Numbered from the stretch's first letter, positions 1 through 8,736 are shown. The stretch: DNA of 64,000 nucleotides from Streptomyces sp. SolWspMP-5a-2 (GCF_900091845.1 NZ_FMCI01000392.1:30497-94496), one strand, 5' to 3'. Numbers and translations are program-made. Notes: a model not told the origin generated them from the letters alone.

Positions 1-522
1 CGACCTGATGTGCGCCGCGTGCCAGTGCGCCATGACTGCTCCCGTGAGATACCCCGCGCCCCGTTCCCGGGAGGGGCGCGCCAGGTTCTGGCCATGGGGC
101 AGGGTTCTCCGTGTCGCCGCCGGGTCGCGCTTGGCGGATTCCGTGCAGCGGACGCGGGAGTTCACCCGGCTGGGCGTGACGCGCGCGGGCCGTGCCGCTG
201 TACAGCCCTGTGGCACATGCGGCCCGCGTCAAGGGCCGGTGCCGGTCCCGCCGGAGGATCGAGGTCCGGTTCGGTGTCCGCTGTAACGACACAAGGGCAC
301 CATTTCCGTCTTACCTGCCTTGTCCGGAAAAGATGTGCGCGGCCGGTGGAGTACGGCGGTTAGGCTCCACCGTGCTCCTGCTCCCCTCCTCGACGCGGCT
401 TCGCGGCTGAGACGGCTGCGCCGTGTTGCTCAAAGCCAGCCCTGACGGGAACAGCTGAGCTCCCTCTTCAGACGTCGTCGCCTCTCACCGTGCAGCACCT
501 CACCCGCAGACGAGGAGCAGTC
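1..522. other. Left-edge intergenic region, no gene recognised
   Basis: Short open frames exist here, but none has a recognisable domain, a good ribosome binding site or convincing Streptomyces codon use. The last ~130 bases presumably carry the promoter of the gene starting at 523, but I could not assign -35 and -10 boxes with confidence. Confidence 0.5.
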
Positions 523-1317
523 ATGACCGAGATCAGTCAGTCCCAGTTCCGCCGCGAGGCCGCGGAGATCGCGCTGTGGGAGTCGCCCTCCCCCGAGCCG
601 GACACCGCCACCAGGGCCCTCCTCTCGCAGTTCGACTCATCGAGCAACGACCAGGGGGTGGGCAACAACGCGGTGGGAGACGGCAGCAGGCTGCCCGATC
701 TGGGACCTCTGTCGAGCTTCGGCTCGTGGGAGTCCGTCGCCGCCACCATCGTGCACAAGGCCGCGAGCGTCAGTGGCTTCGACCCGGGCGGCACGACCTT
801 CGACCTCAAAGCCTGGAACGACTTCCTCACGAAGTTCGCCACGATTCCGCTGTGCCTGCAGTACGTGTACGACTACCGCGAGGCGAACATATCCTCGCTC
901 TCCCTCAAGAGTGCCGTCGACGCGGTGGACGACCTGCTCAAGAGCTTCATGTCGCCGGAGAACTACCTGGGCGTCGTGGAATCCATCAAGAAGGTGGGCC
1001 AGTTGGCGCTCTCGACCGAGCGGCAGACCGAGAAGAACAGCAACCAGCAGATCGGGTGCCTGTCGGTCCATGCCAGCAGGCTCTACCTCGGAGTCGTCCG
1101 GACCACGGTGTCGATGGAGCACAAGAAGGGCAAGGGGTACGAGCAGTTGACCCAGACCCTCCAGGTCTACCGGGGCTACGGGGTGCTCGACTTCGACAAG
1201 TGCAAGCGCTCCGCCGACAAGCTGCTCGGTTGGGACGGCAAGGACGTGGACGACTGGGCGAACGACACGGCCAGCGCCTCGCAGCAGCCCAACCAGAGCC
1301 CCGCCTGGGACAACTGA
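523..1317 (+). CDS. Unknown protein, paralogue A of the acyl-AMP-ligase cluster
   Basis: 264-residue protein of a family I do not recognise. There is no signal peptide or membrane segment. The ATG at 523 is preferred over a GTG at 490 because GAGGAG sits just upstream of it. It is clearly paralogous to the N-terminal ~260 residues of the protein at 3490-4830. Shared blocks include GPLSxFGSWESVAAT near residue 60, SSLSL, SIKKxGQL, LRTTVxMEY/H followed by KGYxQL, and LLxWDGxDVxxW near the C-terminus, which ends in an SPAW tail. A fatty-acyl-AMP ligase and an acyl carrier protein follow on the same strand. Being one of two such paralogues around a ligase/carrier pair suggests it receives, binds or works with the activated acyl group, but this is inference. 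Confidence 0.85.
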   Translation: MTEISQSQFRREAAEIALWESPSPEPDTATRALLSQFDSSSNDQGVGNNAVGDGSRLPDLGPLSSFGSWESVAATIVHKAASVSGFDPGGTTFDLKAWNDFLTKFATIPLCLQYVYDYREANISSLSLKSAVDAVDDLLKSFMSPENYLGVVESIKKVGQLALSTERQTEKNSNQQIGCLSVHASRLYLGVVRTTVSMEHKKGKGYEQLTQTLQVYRGYGVLDFDKCKRSADKLLGWDGKDVDDWANDTASASQQPNQSPAWDN

Positions 1318-1426
1318 GCCGGTCAAGGCCTTCCCGTCAGCTACCGGAATCCCGGTGTGCCCCCGGGCGGACAGCCTGTCCACACGGAGCCGGCGCCCTG
1401 GGAGCCGTTCACCCCAGGCAGGTTCG

Positions 1427-3178
1427 ATGTTCGCGAAAGAAGTGCTGCCGCCCGACACGGCGTCGGCCTCGACCTTCGTCCACGTCCTCGCCGAGAACCT
1501 CGGTCACCCGGAAGGTGGCTGCACCTTCATCCAGGAGGACGGGCGGGAGCACTTCCTGAGCTGGTCGGAGCTGTCTCGGGAGGCCATGCGCCGGGGGCGC
1601 CTGCTGCTGCGGAGCGGCCTGCGCAAGGGACAGCGCATCGCGCTCGTCGTCCCCGAGCAGCAGGAGTTCGTCCTCACTTTTCTGGGCGCGGTCTCGGTGG
1701 GCGTCATCCCGGTCCCTCTGTACCCGCCCATGGACCTCGGCAGGATCGAGGCGTACCGCGAGGACGCCGCCGCCATCCTCCGCGCGGCGGGAGCCCACGC
1801 GCTCCTGATGCCCCGGAGCCTGGCGGATCTGCTGGCCCCGCTCCTCCGGGCGGTCGAGGGCTCACGGGCCGTCGTCCTGGAAGAGTTCTTCGCCGAGCCT
1901 CTGGGGGAAGGCACGCCCCAGCCGGAGGCGATCCTCCCGGACGATGTGATGTTCTTGCAGTTCACCTCCGGGAGCACGGGGGCTCCCAAGGGAGTGCGCG
2001 TCACGCACGCCGGCGTGCTCGCCAACTGCGCGGCCGTCATCAGCGCCCTTCGTCTCGAACGCGGCCGAGACCGGGGCGTGAGCTGGTTGCCCCTGTACCA
2101 CGACATGGGGCTGATCGGTTTCGTGCTGGCGCCGCTGGTCGCACGCTGCCCGGTGAGCTTCCTCCCGACGCTGCGCTTCGCCCTCTCACCGAGGGTCTGG
2201 CTGGAAACGGTGAGCCGCGAGCGCGCGACCGTGACCTTCGCGCCCAACTTCGGTCTGGCGTTGGCCGTCAAGGACACCCCGGCGAGGGAGCTGCGGCGGC
2301 TGGACCTGTCCTGTCTGAGGGTCGTGGGCTGCGGCGCCGAGCCCAACCACCCGCAGACACTGCGCTCCTTCGCGGCGCACTTCGCGGCGGCCGGGCTGCG
2401 GCCGGGAACGATGGTGCCGTGTTACGGAATGGCGGAGGCGACACTCGCGATCTCGTTCGGCGAGATCGGAGTTCCGCTCGCCCTGGATGCCGTCCAGAAA
2501 GAGCCGTACCACGCGAGCGGCCTGGCGCGGCCCGCCTCGAAGGCGGAACTTCCCGAGGCACAGGTGGAGTTCGTGCCCTGCGGTCGCTCCATCGCGGGTC
2601 ACCGCATCCTCATCGTGGACGACGACGGGAATCCGCTTCCTGAGCGGCACATCGGCGAGGTGGTCTTCCAGGGGCCGAGCGTGGCCGCGGGCTACCACGG
2701 TGACGCGGAGGCGACCCGGCGGAGCTTCACACCTGACGGCCTGCGCACGGGTGATTGCGGCTACCTCGCGGCAGACATCCTCTATGTGACCAGCCGCAAG
2801 AAGGACCTGCTGATCGTCAACGGGCGCAATCACGACCCCCAGACGGTGGAGTGGGCCGCGGCAGAGGTGGACGGTCTCCGCAAGGGCAACGTCGTGGCCT
2901 TCACCCGGCCGGGCCGGGCCACCGAGGAGGTGGTGATCGTCGCCGAACTCCGCAGGGGGGACGCCGCCACGGTGGCACGGCAGGTCCGCGGCCACATCCA
3001 GACGAAGCTGTCCCTGTCCGTGGCGGATGTCCTCCTGCTGCCACCGGGGGAACTGCCCAAGACCTCCAGCGGCAAGGTGAAGCGGAGCACGACACGCCAG
3101 CAGTATCTGGAGGGAACCCTCCGCGGTGGAGCGCGCTCCGGGCGAGCCGCACACCGTCCATCCGTACACCCCCGATGA
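1427..3178 (+). CDS. Fatty-acyl-AMP ligase (FAAL)
   Basis: 583-residue ANL-superfamily adenylating enzyme. It shows the P-loop FTSGSTGAPKG near residue 179, WLPLYHDMGLIG near 219-230, the A5 motif GMAEATLAI and the A7-like TGDCGYL near 440. The HDMGLIG block and overall layout match FAALs (the FadD32 type). These form acyl-adenylates and hand the acyl group to a carrier protein rather than to CoA. The ATG at 1427 follows AGGCAGG; an upstream GTG at 1355 would add a low-complexity leader. The acyl carrier gene starts 9 bases downstream and is the obvious partner. No ketosynthase or condensation domain lies nearby, so the acyl chain is not evidently going to a PKS or NRPS. Chain length cannot be told from sequence. 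Confidence 0.92.
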   Translation: MFAKEVLPPDTASASTFVHVLAENLGHPEGGCTFIQEDGREHFLSWSELSREAMRRGRLLLRSGLRKGQRIALVVPEQQEFVLTFLGAVSVGVIPVPLYPPMDLGRIEAYREDAAAILRAAGAHALLMPRSLADLLAPLLRAVEGSRAVVLEEFFAEPLGEGTPQPEAILPDDVMFLQFTSGSTGAPKGVRVTHAGVLANCAAVISALRLERGRDRGVSWLPLYHDMGLIGFVLAPLVARCPVSFLPTLRFALSPRVWLETVSRERATVTFAPNFGLALAVKDTPARELRRLDLSCLRVVGCGAEPNHPQTLRSFAAHFAAAGLRPGTMVPCYGMAEATLAISFGEIGVPLALDAVQKEPYHASGLARPASKAELPEAQVEFVPCGRSIAGHRILIVDDDGNPLPERHIGEVVFQGPSVAAGYHGDAEATRRSFTPDGLRTGDCGYLAADILYVTSRKKDLLIVNGRNHDPQTVEWAAAEVDGLRKGNVVAFTRPGRATEEVVIVAELRRGDAATVARQVRGHIQTKLSLSVADVLLLPPGELPKTSSGKVKRSTTRQQYLEGTLRGGARSGRAAHRPSVHPR

Positions 3179-3187
3179 GGAGCAGGC

Positions 3188-3493
3188 ATGAGCAGCACCC
3201 ATCTGACTCCCCAGGAGCGAGAGCAGCTGTACTCCGTGATCCGCGAGAAGCTGGACCTCAACGGCGCGGGGTGTCGCGAGCAGGTCGAGAACACCACGGT
3301 GGTGAGAGAGCTGCCAGGAGTTGACTCCATGAGGCTCCTCAGGCTGCTGGGTGCGGTCGAGTTGGGCTTCCAGGTCAACCTCGGATTCGAAGCCATCGTT
3401 CAGGTAAGGACGGTGGAGGACATCGAGCGGTTGATCTGCGAGTCGCGCGAGCGGTACGGCGACCGCGTCCGGAGTTCCGGAGGGCGCCCGTGA
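3188..3493 (+). CDS. Acyl carrier protein
   Basis: 101-residue stand-alone carrier protein. The phosphopantetheine attachment serine is probably Ser47 in the motif GVDSMRL. It is followed by the helix that starts LLxLLGAVELGF and by the acidic C-terminal part (VRTVEDIERLI) typical of the PP-binding fold. GAGGAG precedes the ATG at 3188. The gene begins 9 bases after the acyl-AMP ligase, and its stop overlaps the GTG of the next gene by 4 bases, so all are translationally linked. It most likely accepts an acyl chain from the ligase as a thioester; who takes it next is unknown. Confidence 0.9.
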   Translation: MSSTHLTPQEREQLYSVIREKLDLNGAGCREQVENTTVVRELPGVDSMRLLRLLGAVELGFQVNLGFEAIVQVRTVEDIERLICESRERYGDRVRSSGGRP

Positions 3494-4830
3494 GCACCTC
3501 CGATCAGGAACGGTCAGCGCGGGAAGCGCTGGCAATTGCCCGGTGGACGGAGGCCGGACAGGCACCTTCGCGGGAAGTGTCGGCGGAGGTCGAGCGGCCG
3601 GGTCCGCACGGCCGCGAGCTGGACGAAAGCAACCAGGAGACCGGGGTCGGCAACTCCTACGGCGGAGACGGCGGCGGGCTGCCCGGCCTGGGGCCTCTGT
3701 CGGATTTCGGCTCGTGGGAGTCCGTGGCCGCCACCGTCCTGCGCAAGACGGAGGACTCGGCCGGCTTCGATCCGTCGTCCACGTCGTTCGATCGCTGTCA
3801 GTGGGTCGCCTTCGAGGACCAGTTCCAGACGATGCCCTTCCTCACCGACATCACCAGCCAGAGCCGCGACACATCCATCTCGTCCCTCTCGCTGCTCCCG
3901 GCCGTCTCGACGGTGACCCAGTTGGTCGGGGGGCTGGTGGCGCCGGACACACTCGCCGACATCATCAACTCCATCAAGAAGATCGGCCAGTTGACGGTCC
4001 AGAACGAGGGGCTCCAGGAGAAGGACACCAACATGCAGTTGGGGGTCCTGACCGTGGTGGACGGGGATCTGCGCCTCGGGCTGCTCCGGACCACGGTGCG
4101 GATGGAGTACAGGACCGGCAAGGGATACCAGCAGCTCAATCAGCAGATCACCGTCAGCAGTCTCATCGGGAGCCTCGACTTCGGCATGTGCGTCCGGAAC
4201 GCCGAGGCGCTGCTGGCATGGGACGGGCAGGACGTGAACGGCTGGGTGAACGGCACCTCCAGCTCTGCCTATCCCCCCAACACCAGCCCCGCCTGGGGCA
4301 GTACGGTGACGCTCGTCTCCGCGGTCTGGTCCAACGGCCGCGTGACCGTCGCCGGTTGGGCGCCCCCGGGCTGGGTGCTCAAGACCACGAACGACACGAC
4401 CCAGGGCTGGTTCGACATCGAAGGAGGGCGCGTCCACGCCGGAACAGACGGCTGGTTCACCCTGGAAACGGGACGCCTGATCAACGGCCAAGCCGCAGTC
4501 ATGGCCTTCCCCACCGGCGACAACACCGCGCCGCCTTCCCCGGAGTCGAACCTCATCACGCCTCGGCCGACGATCACCTCCGCGGTCTGGTTCGACGGCC
4601 ACGTCACTGTTGCCGGTTGGGCGTCTCCGGGCTGGGTGCTGAAAACCACGAACGACCCGGCCCAAGGCTGGTTCGACATCGAAGGAGGGCGCGTCCACGC
4701 CGGAACAGACGGCTGGTTCACCCTGGAAACGGAACGCCTGATCAACGGCCAAGCCGCAGTCATGGCCTTCCCCACCGGCGACAACACCGCGCCACGTTCC
4801 CCACAGTCGAATCACGTCATGCCCGCATAG
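3490..4830 (+). CDS. Unknown protein, paralogue B with tandem C-terminal repeats
   Basis: 446 residues with no signal peptide or membrane segments. Residues ~35-270 are paralogous to the protein at 523-1317, with the same FGSWESVAAT, SSLSL, SIKKIGQL, LRTTVRMEY and LLAWDGQDVNGW blocks. The rest is two nearly identical 87-residue repeats, each with WxxGxVTVAGWAxPGWVLKT, GWFDIEGGRVHAG and LINGQAAVMAFPTGDNTAP. They look like short beta-rich modules, possibly binding modules. The GTG start overlaps the carrier-protein stop by 4 bases, so it is translated with the ligase/carrier pair. Function unknown; it may be a target or user of the activated acyl chain. Confidence 0.9.
   Translation: MSTSDQERSAREALAIARWTEAGQAPSREVSAEVERPGPHGRELDESNQETGVGNSYGGDGGGLPGLGPLSDFGSWESVAATVLRKTEDSAGFDPSSTSFDRCQWVAFEDQFQTMPFLTDITSQSRDTSISSLSLLPAVSTVTQLVGGLVAPDTLADIINSIKKIGQLTVQNEGLQEKDTNMQLGVLTVVDGDLRLGLLRTTVRMEYRTGKGYQQLNQQITVSSLIGSLDFGMCVRNAEALLAWDGQDVNGWVNGTSSSAYPPNTSPAWGSTVTLVSAVWSNGRVTVAGWAPPGWVLKTTNDTTQGWFDIEGGRVHAGTDGWFTLETGRLINGQAAVMAFPTGDNTAPPSPESNLITPRPTITSAVWFDGHVTVAGWASPGWVLKTTNDPAQGWFDIEGGRVHAGTDGWFTLETERLINGQAAVMAFPTGDNTAPRSPQSNHVMPA
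4306..4827 (+). repeat. Tandem 261-bp coding repeat (2 copies)
   Basis: Two direct copies, about 4306-4566 and 4567-4827, are offset by exactly 261 bases (87 codons). The 3' parts are virtually identical at the nucleotide level, including synonymous positions, which indicates recent duplication or gene conversion. Confidence 0.9.
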
Positions 4831-5093
4831 GGCGCGAGCGCTGTGGGCGGGCAGGAACGACGGACGGCCTGACCGGCGGCCCGCACCCGTACAGGGGCAT
4901 CGGCACCGTCGCCTCGTAGCGGCCCGCTGTCCGAGACCGAAGACGCACACGACACGATGGCTCGGCCTCTGCCACATCGGGCAGGGCCACCGATTGCGGC
5001 GCGGGTTGTGTCGTGTCCGGCAGATCGTGAGATCTTCTGACCAGTCGCTCGCCGGGCAGACAGCGAGCGGTTCCCGGTGGGAGCGGTCTGTCG

Positions 5094-5555
5094 GTGAGGA
5101 TGGAGTCCGTGGAGCAGAGCGAAGACCGGATCCTGGCTGAGGAGCTTGCCGCGCTCGCCGCGACGGGTGGGGCCAGTGGTCACTTGGTCCGGGTGGTGGC
5201 CAGGCTGATGAGGAAGAACGTCCACGAGGTCGATCTGCTTGCCCCCTTGCCTTTCGACGAGGCGGTGAAGCGCGTCTCCGATGTGCTCGGGAAGACCGGC
5301 CACGTGGTCGAGGCTCCGCCAGTTCGCCTCGGCGAGGGCGAAACCGTCCGCGTCGTCGTCGGGGGCGGTGCAGGTGGCCTGAATCCCGTGGTGGTGACCG
5401 CACGCGTGCTGAAGGTCGATGGAGACAACTCGCAAGTCCGGCTTCGTGCAGCCGCCAAGGAAGGTCTGATCAAGCAGCGCGCCGGAGAGAAGACCGCCGT
5501 CTGTCTCGCCGCACAGGTGCGGAGAACGACCGGAGCGGACGACGCAGGCGAGTGA
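5094..5555 (+). CDS. Hypothetical protein
   Basis: 153 residues, unrecognised. The N-terminal third is charged and helical (EQSEDRILAEELAALAA). The centre has KNVHEVDLLAPLPFDEAVKRV, and the C-terminal half looks like a beta-barrel module (VRVVVGGGAGGLNPVVVTARVLKVD). No signal peptide or membrane segment is seen. The start is either GTG 5094, with GGTGGGAG upstream, or ATG 5100. It stands alone after the acyl-AMP-ligase cluster, 263 bases downstream, so cotranscription is uncertain. A strong hairpin follows at 5711. Confidence 0.6.
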   Translation: MRMESVEQSEDRILAEELAALAATGGASGHLVRVVARLMRKNVHEVDLLAPLPFDEAVKRVSDVLGKTGHVVEAPPVRLGEGETVRVVVGGGAGGLNPVVVTARVLKVDGDNSQVRLRAAAKEGLIKQRAGEKTAVCLAAQVRRTTGADDAGE

Positions 5556-5710
5556 CAAGTGCCCGCCGTCCCCTGTGGATGCGCGGCATCGGTCTCGGTC
5601 GGCGAGTGCGTGCCGCCATGGGTGACGCGCAACTTCGAAGTTGCCGGTCTCCCGCTTGGGCCTGTCCGACTTCAGCAGAGAACTCGTGGATCCCTGACGC
5701 GAACGCCGTG

Positions 5711-5743
5711 GGAGTGCCCCGGACCAGCATTCCGGGGCACTCC
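5711..5743. terminator. Strong hairpin, probable bidirectional terminator
   Basis: A perfect 13-bp inverted repeat (GGAGTGCCCCGGA / TCCGGGGCACTCC) is separated by a 7-base loop. It lies between the plus-strand gene ending at 5555 and the end of the minus-strand lipoprotein remnant at 5753, so it can end transcription from both sides. There is no U-tract, which is common in Streptomyces. Confidence 0.75.
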
Positions 5744-5752
5744 GGGACCTCA

Positions 5753-5972
5753 TCAGATGGCGTCGATCTGCCAGGCGATCATTCCGCTTGCCCCGGCGGT
5801 GCCGTTGACGTCGATCTTCTCGTCCTCAGCCGTGATGCGCTGTCGCACCACGGACCGGTCGCACGGAACCGTCTCCTCCCTGCGCCCGGGTGACACGGTG
5901 AGGCGCGCGCTGCCTCTGCCCACGCAGACCAGGCTGAGCCGGTAGGCCGTGCCCCTGCGGAGAGAGGGCACG
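5753..5972 (-). pseudogene. Truncated secreted/lipoprotein gene, C-terminal remnant
   Basis: About 72 codons on the minus strand read like the C-terminal half of a small Streptomyces lipoprotein family. Recognisable pieces are YRLSLVCVGRGSARLTV, a VPCD motif, and a tail ending GASGMIAWQIDAI. The frame runs into the end of the IS at 5973 with no start codon or signal peptide. The missing N-terminal half is not found on the far side of the IS at 6858, so insertion was accompanied by a deletion or rearrangement. Family assignment is from memory. Confidence 0.6.
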
Positions 5973-6857
5973 GAGCCTTTTTCAACCTGCCGGTGTTGGT
6001 CGCGTGTTGGACAGGTCTACAGAACAGCGAAGCTCCCGGTAAACGGGGTCTCGACCAAGATTGCCCGCAGCCACCAGGAGCTTCGCGTGCTTGTCTACCC
6101 GTCGTCGATCGACCTGTCCCGTCGCACCCCGCGGTGCCTGGCAGGACACCTCGCTGCCCGGCGAGGAGATGTCGGAACCCGCTGGCGAGGACTCACCACT
6201 GGACGACAGGCCCTCCTCGCCCTGGCACATTTGCGGTGCGGTGTCACCTACACCCAGCTCGCGGCCGGGTTCGGTATCGGCATCGCCACTGTTTACCGCT
6301 GCATACGCGAGGCCGTCGTCGTGCTGGCCGCGCTTGCACCCACCCTGGCCGAGGCGACGCGTGTCGCACGGACCAAAGCGTTTGTGATCCCCGACGGCAC
6401 CTGCTGCCGATCGACTGGGTCGCCGCCGACACCCGGTACTGCTCGGGGAAGCACAAGCGCCAGGGCGTGAACGTCCAGGTCCTCACCGATCCCTTTGGGA
6501 GGCTGCCGTGGGCCTCACCCGCCCTGCCCGGTTCCACTCACGACTTGACCGCCGCCCGCGCCCACGACATCGTCGACGCACTCACCGGGGTCGGCCTCAA
6601 GTGCTGGGCCGACAAGGCGTATCAGGGGGCCGGCGGCTCCATCCGGGTGCCCCTTCCGCTACCGCCACCTCAAGCGGTGGCAGCGCCGGCACAACAGCAC
6701 GCATGCCAAGATCCACTGCCTCGGCGAACAGGCCATGGCCACGCTGAAGGGCTGGCGCCTCCTGCGAAAGGTCCGCTGCAGCACCAACCGAATCACCGCG
6801 ATCGTCCAGGCCGTTCTCGTCCTTCATCACGCGTCAACGTGAGATTGGAAAAGGCTC
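5973..6857 (+). mobile_element. Decayed IS5-type insertion sequence, copy 1
   Basis: About 885 bp bounded by imperfect terminal inverted repeats: GAGCCTTTTTCAACCT at the left, and GAGCCTTTTCCAATCT when the right end is read inward. It contains one transposase gene on the plus strand, broken by two frameshifts. I see no clear target-site duplication. It is related to the element at 11316-11913; both share the same start region and C-terminal sequence. Confidence 0.8.
6087..6842 (+). pseudogene. IS5-type (DDE) transposase, two frameshifts
   Basis: Starts at GTG 6087 after AGGAG. The first frame reads from VYPSSIDLSRRT through a helix-turn-helix (GVTYTQLAAGFGIGIATVYR) to AFVIPDGT. At ~6400 the product continues in a second frame (LLPIDWVAADTRY, GVNVQVLTDPFGRL, PGSTHDLTAARAHDI, CWADKAYQGAG). 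At ~6650 it continues in a third (LKRWQRRHNSTHAKI, GEQAMATLKGW, ending LVLHHAST). Two independent shifts make programmed frameshifting unlikely, so this copy is probably dead. Confidence 0.85.
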
Positions 6858-6976
6858 ACAGAACATGTCAGTGGAATGCTACGCGGGAAAGCTGCTCGCC
6901 TCGCCAGTAGAGGCGCCATCTCACCACCCGATGTCGCCCCACCTGACGGTGCGCCAAAACCAGGTCGGACCGGGTT

Positions 6977-7504
6977 CTATTCTTCGTCGTCCACCGGTTC
7001 TGGGTCTCGGAGGAACCACAGGTCGAGGGTGTAGCGTTCCACGACCGGTGACATTTCGAGCACACGGCGAACATCTTCAACAGTGTCGAACTGCTGGCGT
7101 TCCCCCCGGATATTCTGGTCGTAGTATTCAGCCGCAGCCTGTCGGCCAGTCCACCATGCGTGACCGGCGTAGACTCCCGGGCGCGGCAACCTGGTTGTGC
7201 CAGCGGGACCGGAAGTGAGCTGGTTTACGACCACTTCACCGGTTTCCGACTCCAGGCAGATTTCGATCCAGCCTTCGACGCCCTCGGGGGGATCCTGAGG
7301 GTCGTCCCAGACTCGGATAGCGACCTCGACGCGCAAATCTGGTTGCAGAGTACGGAGATAAAGGTGGTAGCCGTTTCCGGCGACCACTTCAGTCACAGCC
7401 CGGCCCCAGGCTTCCTCGTCGCCTTCGTACGCATCGGCGTCATAGACCTCGATCACGCAGCGGTCCGGCCGGGCATTTGTGCGATACTCCGTGATGAGCG
7501 TCAT
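6977..7504 (-). CDS. Small acidic cytosolic protein, probable immunity protein of the upstream DNase
   Basis: 175 residues, very acidic (starts MTLITEYRTNARPDRCVIEV, ends DPEPVDDEE), with no signal peptide or membrane segment. It begins 20 bases after the stop of the secreted NucA/NucB-type nuclease gene on the same strand. Gene order (toxin then small acidic protein), size and charge fit a cognate immunity protein that shields the producer from its own nuclease. I do not recognise the family; the YxGHAWWTGRQAAAEYYDQN region resembles generic immunity-protein composition only. The immunity role is inferred from context. Confidence 0.8.
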   Translation of the reverse strand: MTLITEYRTNARPDRCVIEVYDADAYEGDEEAWGRAVTEVVAGNGYHLYLRTLQPDLRVEVAIRVWDDPQDPPEGVEGWIEICLESETGEVVVNQLTSGPAGTTRLPRPGVYAGHAWWTGRQAAAEYYDQNIRGERQQFDTVEDVRRVLEMSPVVERYTLDLWFLRDPEPVDDEE

Positions 7505-7524
7505 GATCGAGAGTTTTCTCCGCG

Positions 7525-8736
7525 TTACGGGATGATGGTGACATAGAAGGCGTCACCGTCGAGGACGCGATTCAACGTGTATACGGCGTTCAGTCGGTTA
7601 CCTCCTTTTCCGTTGTCGGTCCCGTCGATGAGTCTGGCCGAGTAGCGCAAGTTGTCCTCTCCGCGCTCCTTGGTGCTGGCGAAAGGGTACTCGTCGCATT
7701 CCAGACCGGTTCCAGAATAGTCACCCCACACGTCCTTGCAGGCCTTGATGGCCTGTTCCCTGTTGGCATCCCTCTTCGCGGTATCGGTCAGCCGGTGGAG
7801 CGGCTCCTGCGCGCCAGGGACGGTTTTACCGGTCCATGAGGGGAATGTCCGCTCCGGGAACTGCTGGGCATCGAGAATGTGGCGAGCGCTCTGTTCGACC
7901 TCGGGATCGCTCAGGCTGAGCTGGAGTTCGACGCGTGCACCGGTGAAGACGGTGCCCTGGTACTTGCCGGCCACCGGTCCAGCGTAGTCGAAGCGGATGT
8001 CGGAGTGGGCCATGTCCGGTTCGATCCACGGTACGGCGGTCGGTGAGGTGATCGTCATGGCCAGGGTGATCCGGCCGGCGACGATCTGCGAGTTGGCCGG
8101 GTCGTAGCCGCCGGTGTCAGGTGAGGTGTAGGTGACGGTCCACTGCGGGACGGCCACCCATTCGGCGAGCAGAGCGCTGCGCAGGGTGTCTGCCGGCGGC
8201 GTGATGACCGGGTCGGCGCCTGAGCCTCCGAGGTTGACGGCATCGGAGTACTGCTGGCTGAGGACCCAGGTGGCGGGGTCGTCGCCGCCGCTGACGGACA
8301 CCGGCACTATGTTCTCGATGCTGCTCACGTAGTCCACTCGGCGGGAGCCGTCGTAGGCGAAGCCGAGGACCCACAGATCGAACGTCAGGTGACCGAGGAT
8401 CTCCCCGTTGGCCCTCTTGAGGGTGAGGCTGACGGGCTGGTGCACGCAGGTCTCGAAGCGGCTCTTGACCCAGCCGGTCGTCGAGTTAGCCTCGGAATGG
8501 TCGGCGCATTCGGCGCGGAGGTCATCAGCCTCGGCAGCCAGCGCGGCGGTCGTCGGCTGCCGCAGCTGAGCGGCCGTCGCCGCTTCTGCTGTCGACGTCG
8601 GTCCCAGGATGGCCACGAGGGTGGCGAAGGCGGCCAGGACCGTGGTGATCAGTCTCGGCCCGTGGGCGAGGCCGGATGCTCGGCGCGCAGACCGGGAAGT
8701 CGCGCGACGGTTTGCGTGGAGTCGTATCAGCTGCAC
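7525..8736 (-). CDS. Secreted protein with C-terminal NucA/NucB-type DNase domain
   Basis: 403 residues. A long twin-Arg/Lys leader and hydrophobic stretch (LITTVLAAFATLVAILG) ends in a STAEA-A cleavage site. The middle ~270 residues are a beta-rich region I cannot assign. Residues ~340-403 carry the hallmark of the NucA/NucB nuclease family: CDEYPFASTKE, then a gap, then LDGDAFYVTI at the extreme C-terminus. The start GTG at 8736 lies inside the end of the upstream gene (10-base overlap) behind GGGGGA. Such domains are used as non-specific DNases and as toxin warheads. The small acidic gene 20 bases downstream fits an immunity partner. The role as a contact-independent antibacterial or DNA-scavenging nuclease is inferred. 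Confidence 0.85.
   Translation of the reverse strand: MQLIRLHANRRATSRSARRASGLAHGPRLITTVLAAFATLVAILGPTSTAEAATAAQLRQPTTAALAAEADDLRAECADHSEANSTTGWVKSRFETCVHQPVSLTLKRANGEILGHLTFDLWVLGFAYDGSRRVDYVSSIENIVPVSVSGGDDPATWVLSQQYSDAVNLGGSGADPVITPPADTLRSALLAEWVAVPQWTVTYTSPDTGGYDPANSQIVAGRITLAMTITSPTAVPWIEPDMAHSDIRFDYAGPVAGKYQGTVFTGARVELQLSLSDPEVEQSARHILDAQQFPERTFPSWTGKTVPGAQEPLHRLTDTAKRDANREQAIKACKDVWGDYSGTGLECDEYPFASTKERGEDNLRYSARLIDGTDNGKGGNRLNAVYTLNRVLDGDAFYVTIIP

Noticed and set aside
576..1559. Long open frames antisense to or overlapping the first cluster genes
   Set aside because: Typical GC-rich shadow frames; Arg/Pro/Gly-rich translations without motifs, while the annotated frame has clear paralogy.
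1427..3493. FAAL and ACP as the loading module of a PKS/NRPS cluster
   Set aside because: No ketosynthase, condensation, acyltransferase or thioesterase gene in the neighbouring sequence up to 12 kb; the left side beyond base 1 cannot be seen.
5552..5945. Plus-strand open frames over the lipoprotein remnant
   Set aside because: The minus strand reads as a known family tail; the plus frames lack motifs and cross a strong hairpin.
6087..6842. Programmed frameshifting of the IS5-type transposase
   Set aside because: Two separate shifts are needed and no slippery heptamer is evident at either; decay is simpler.
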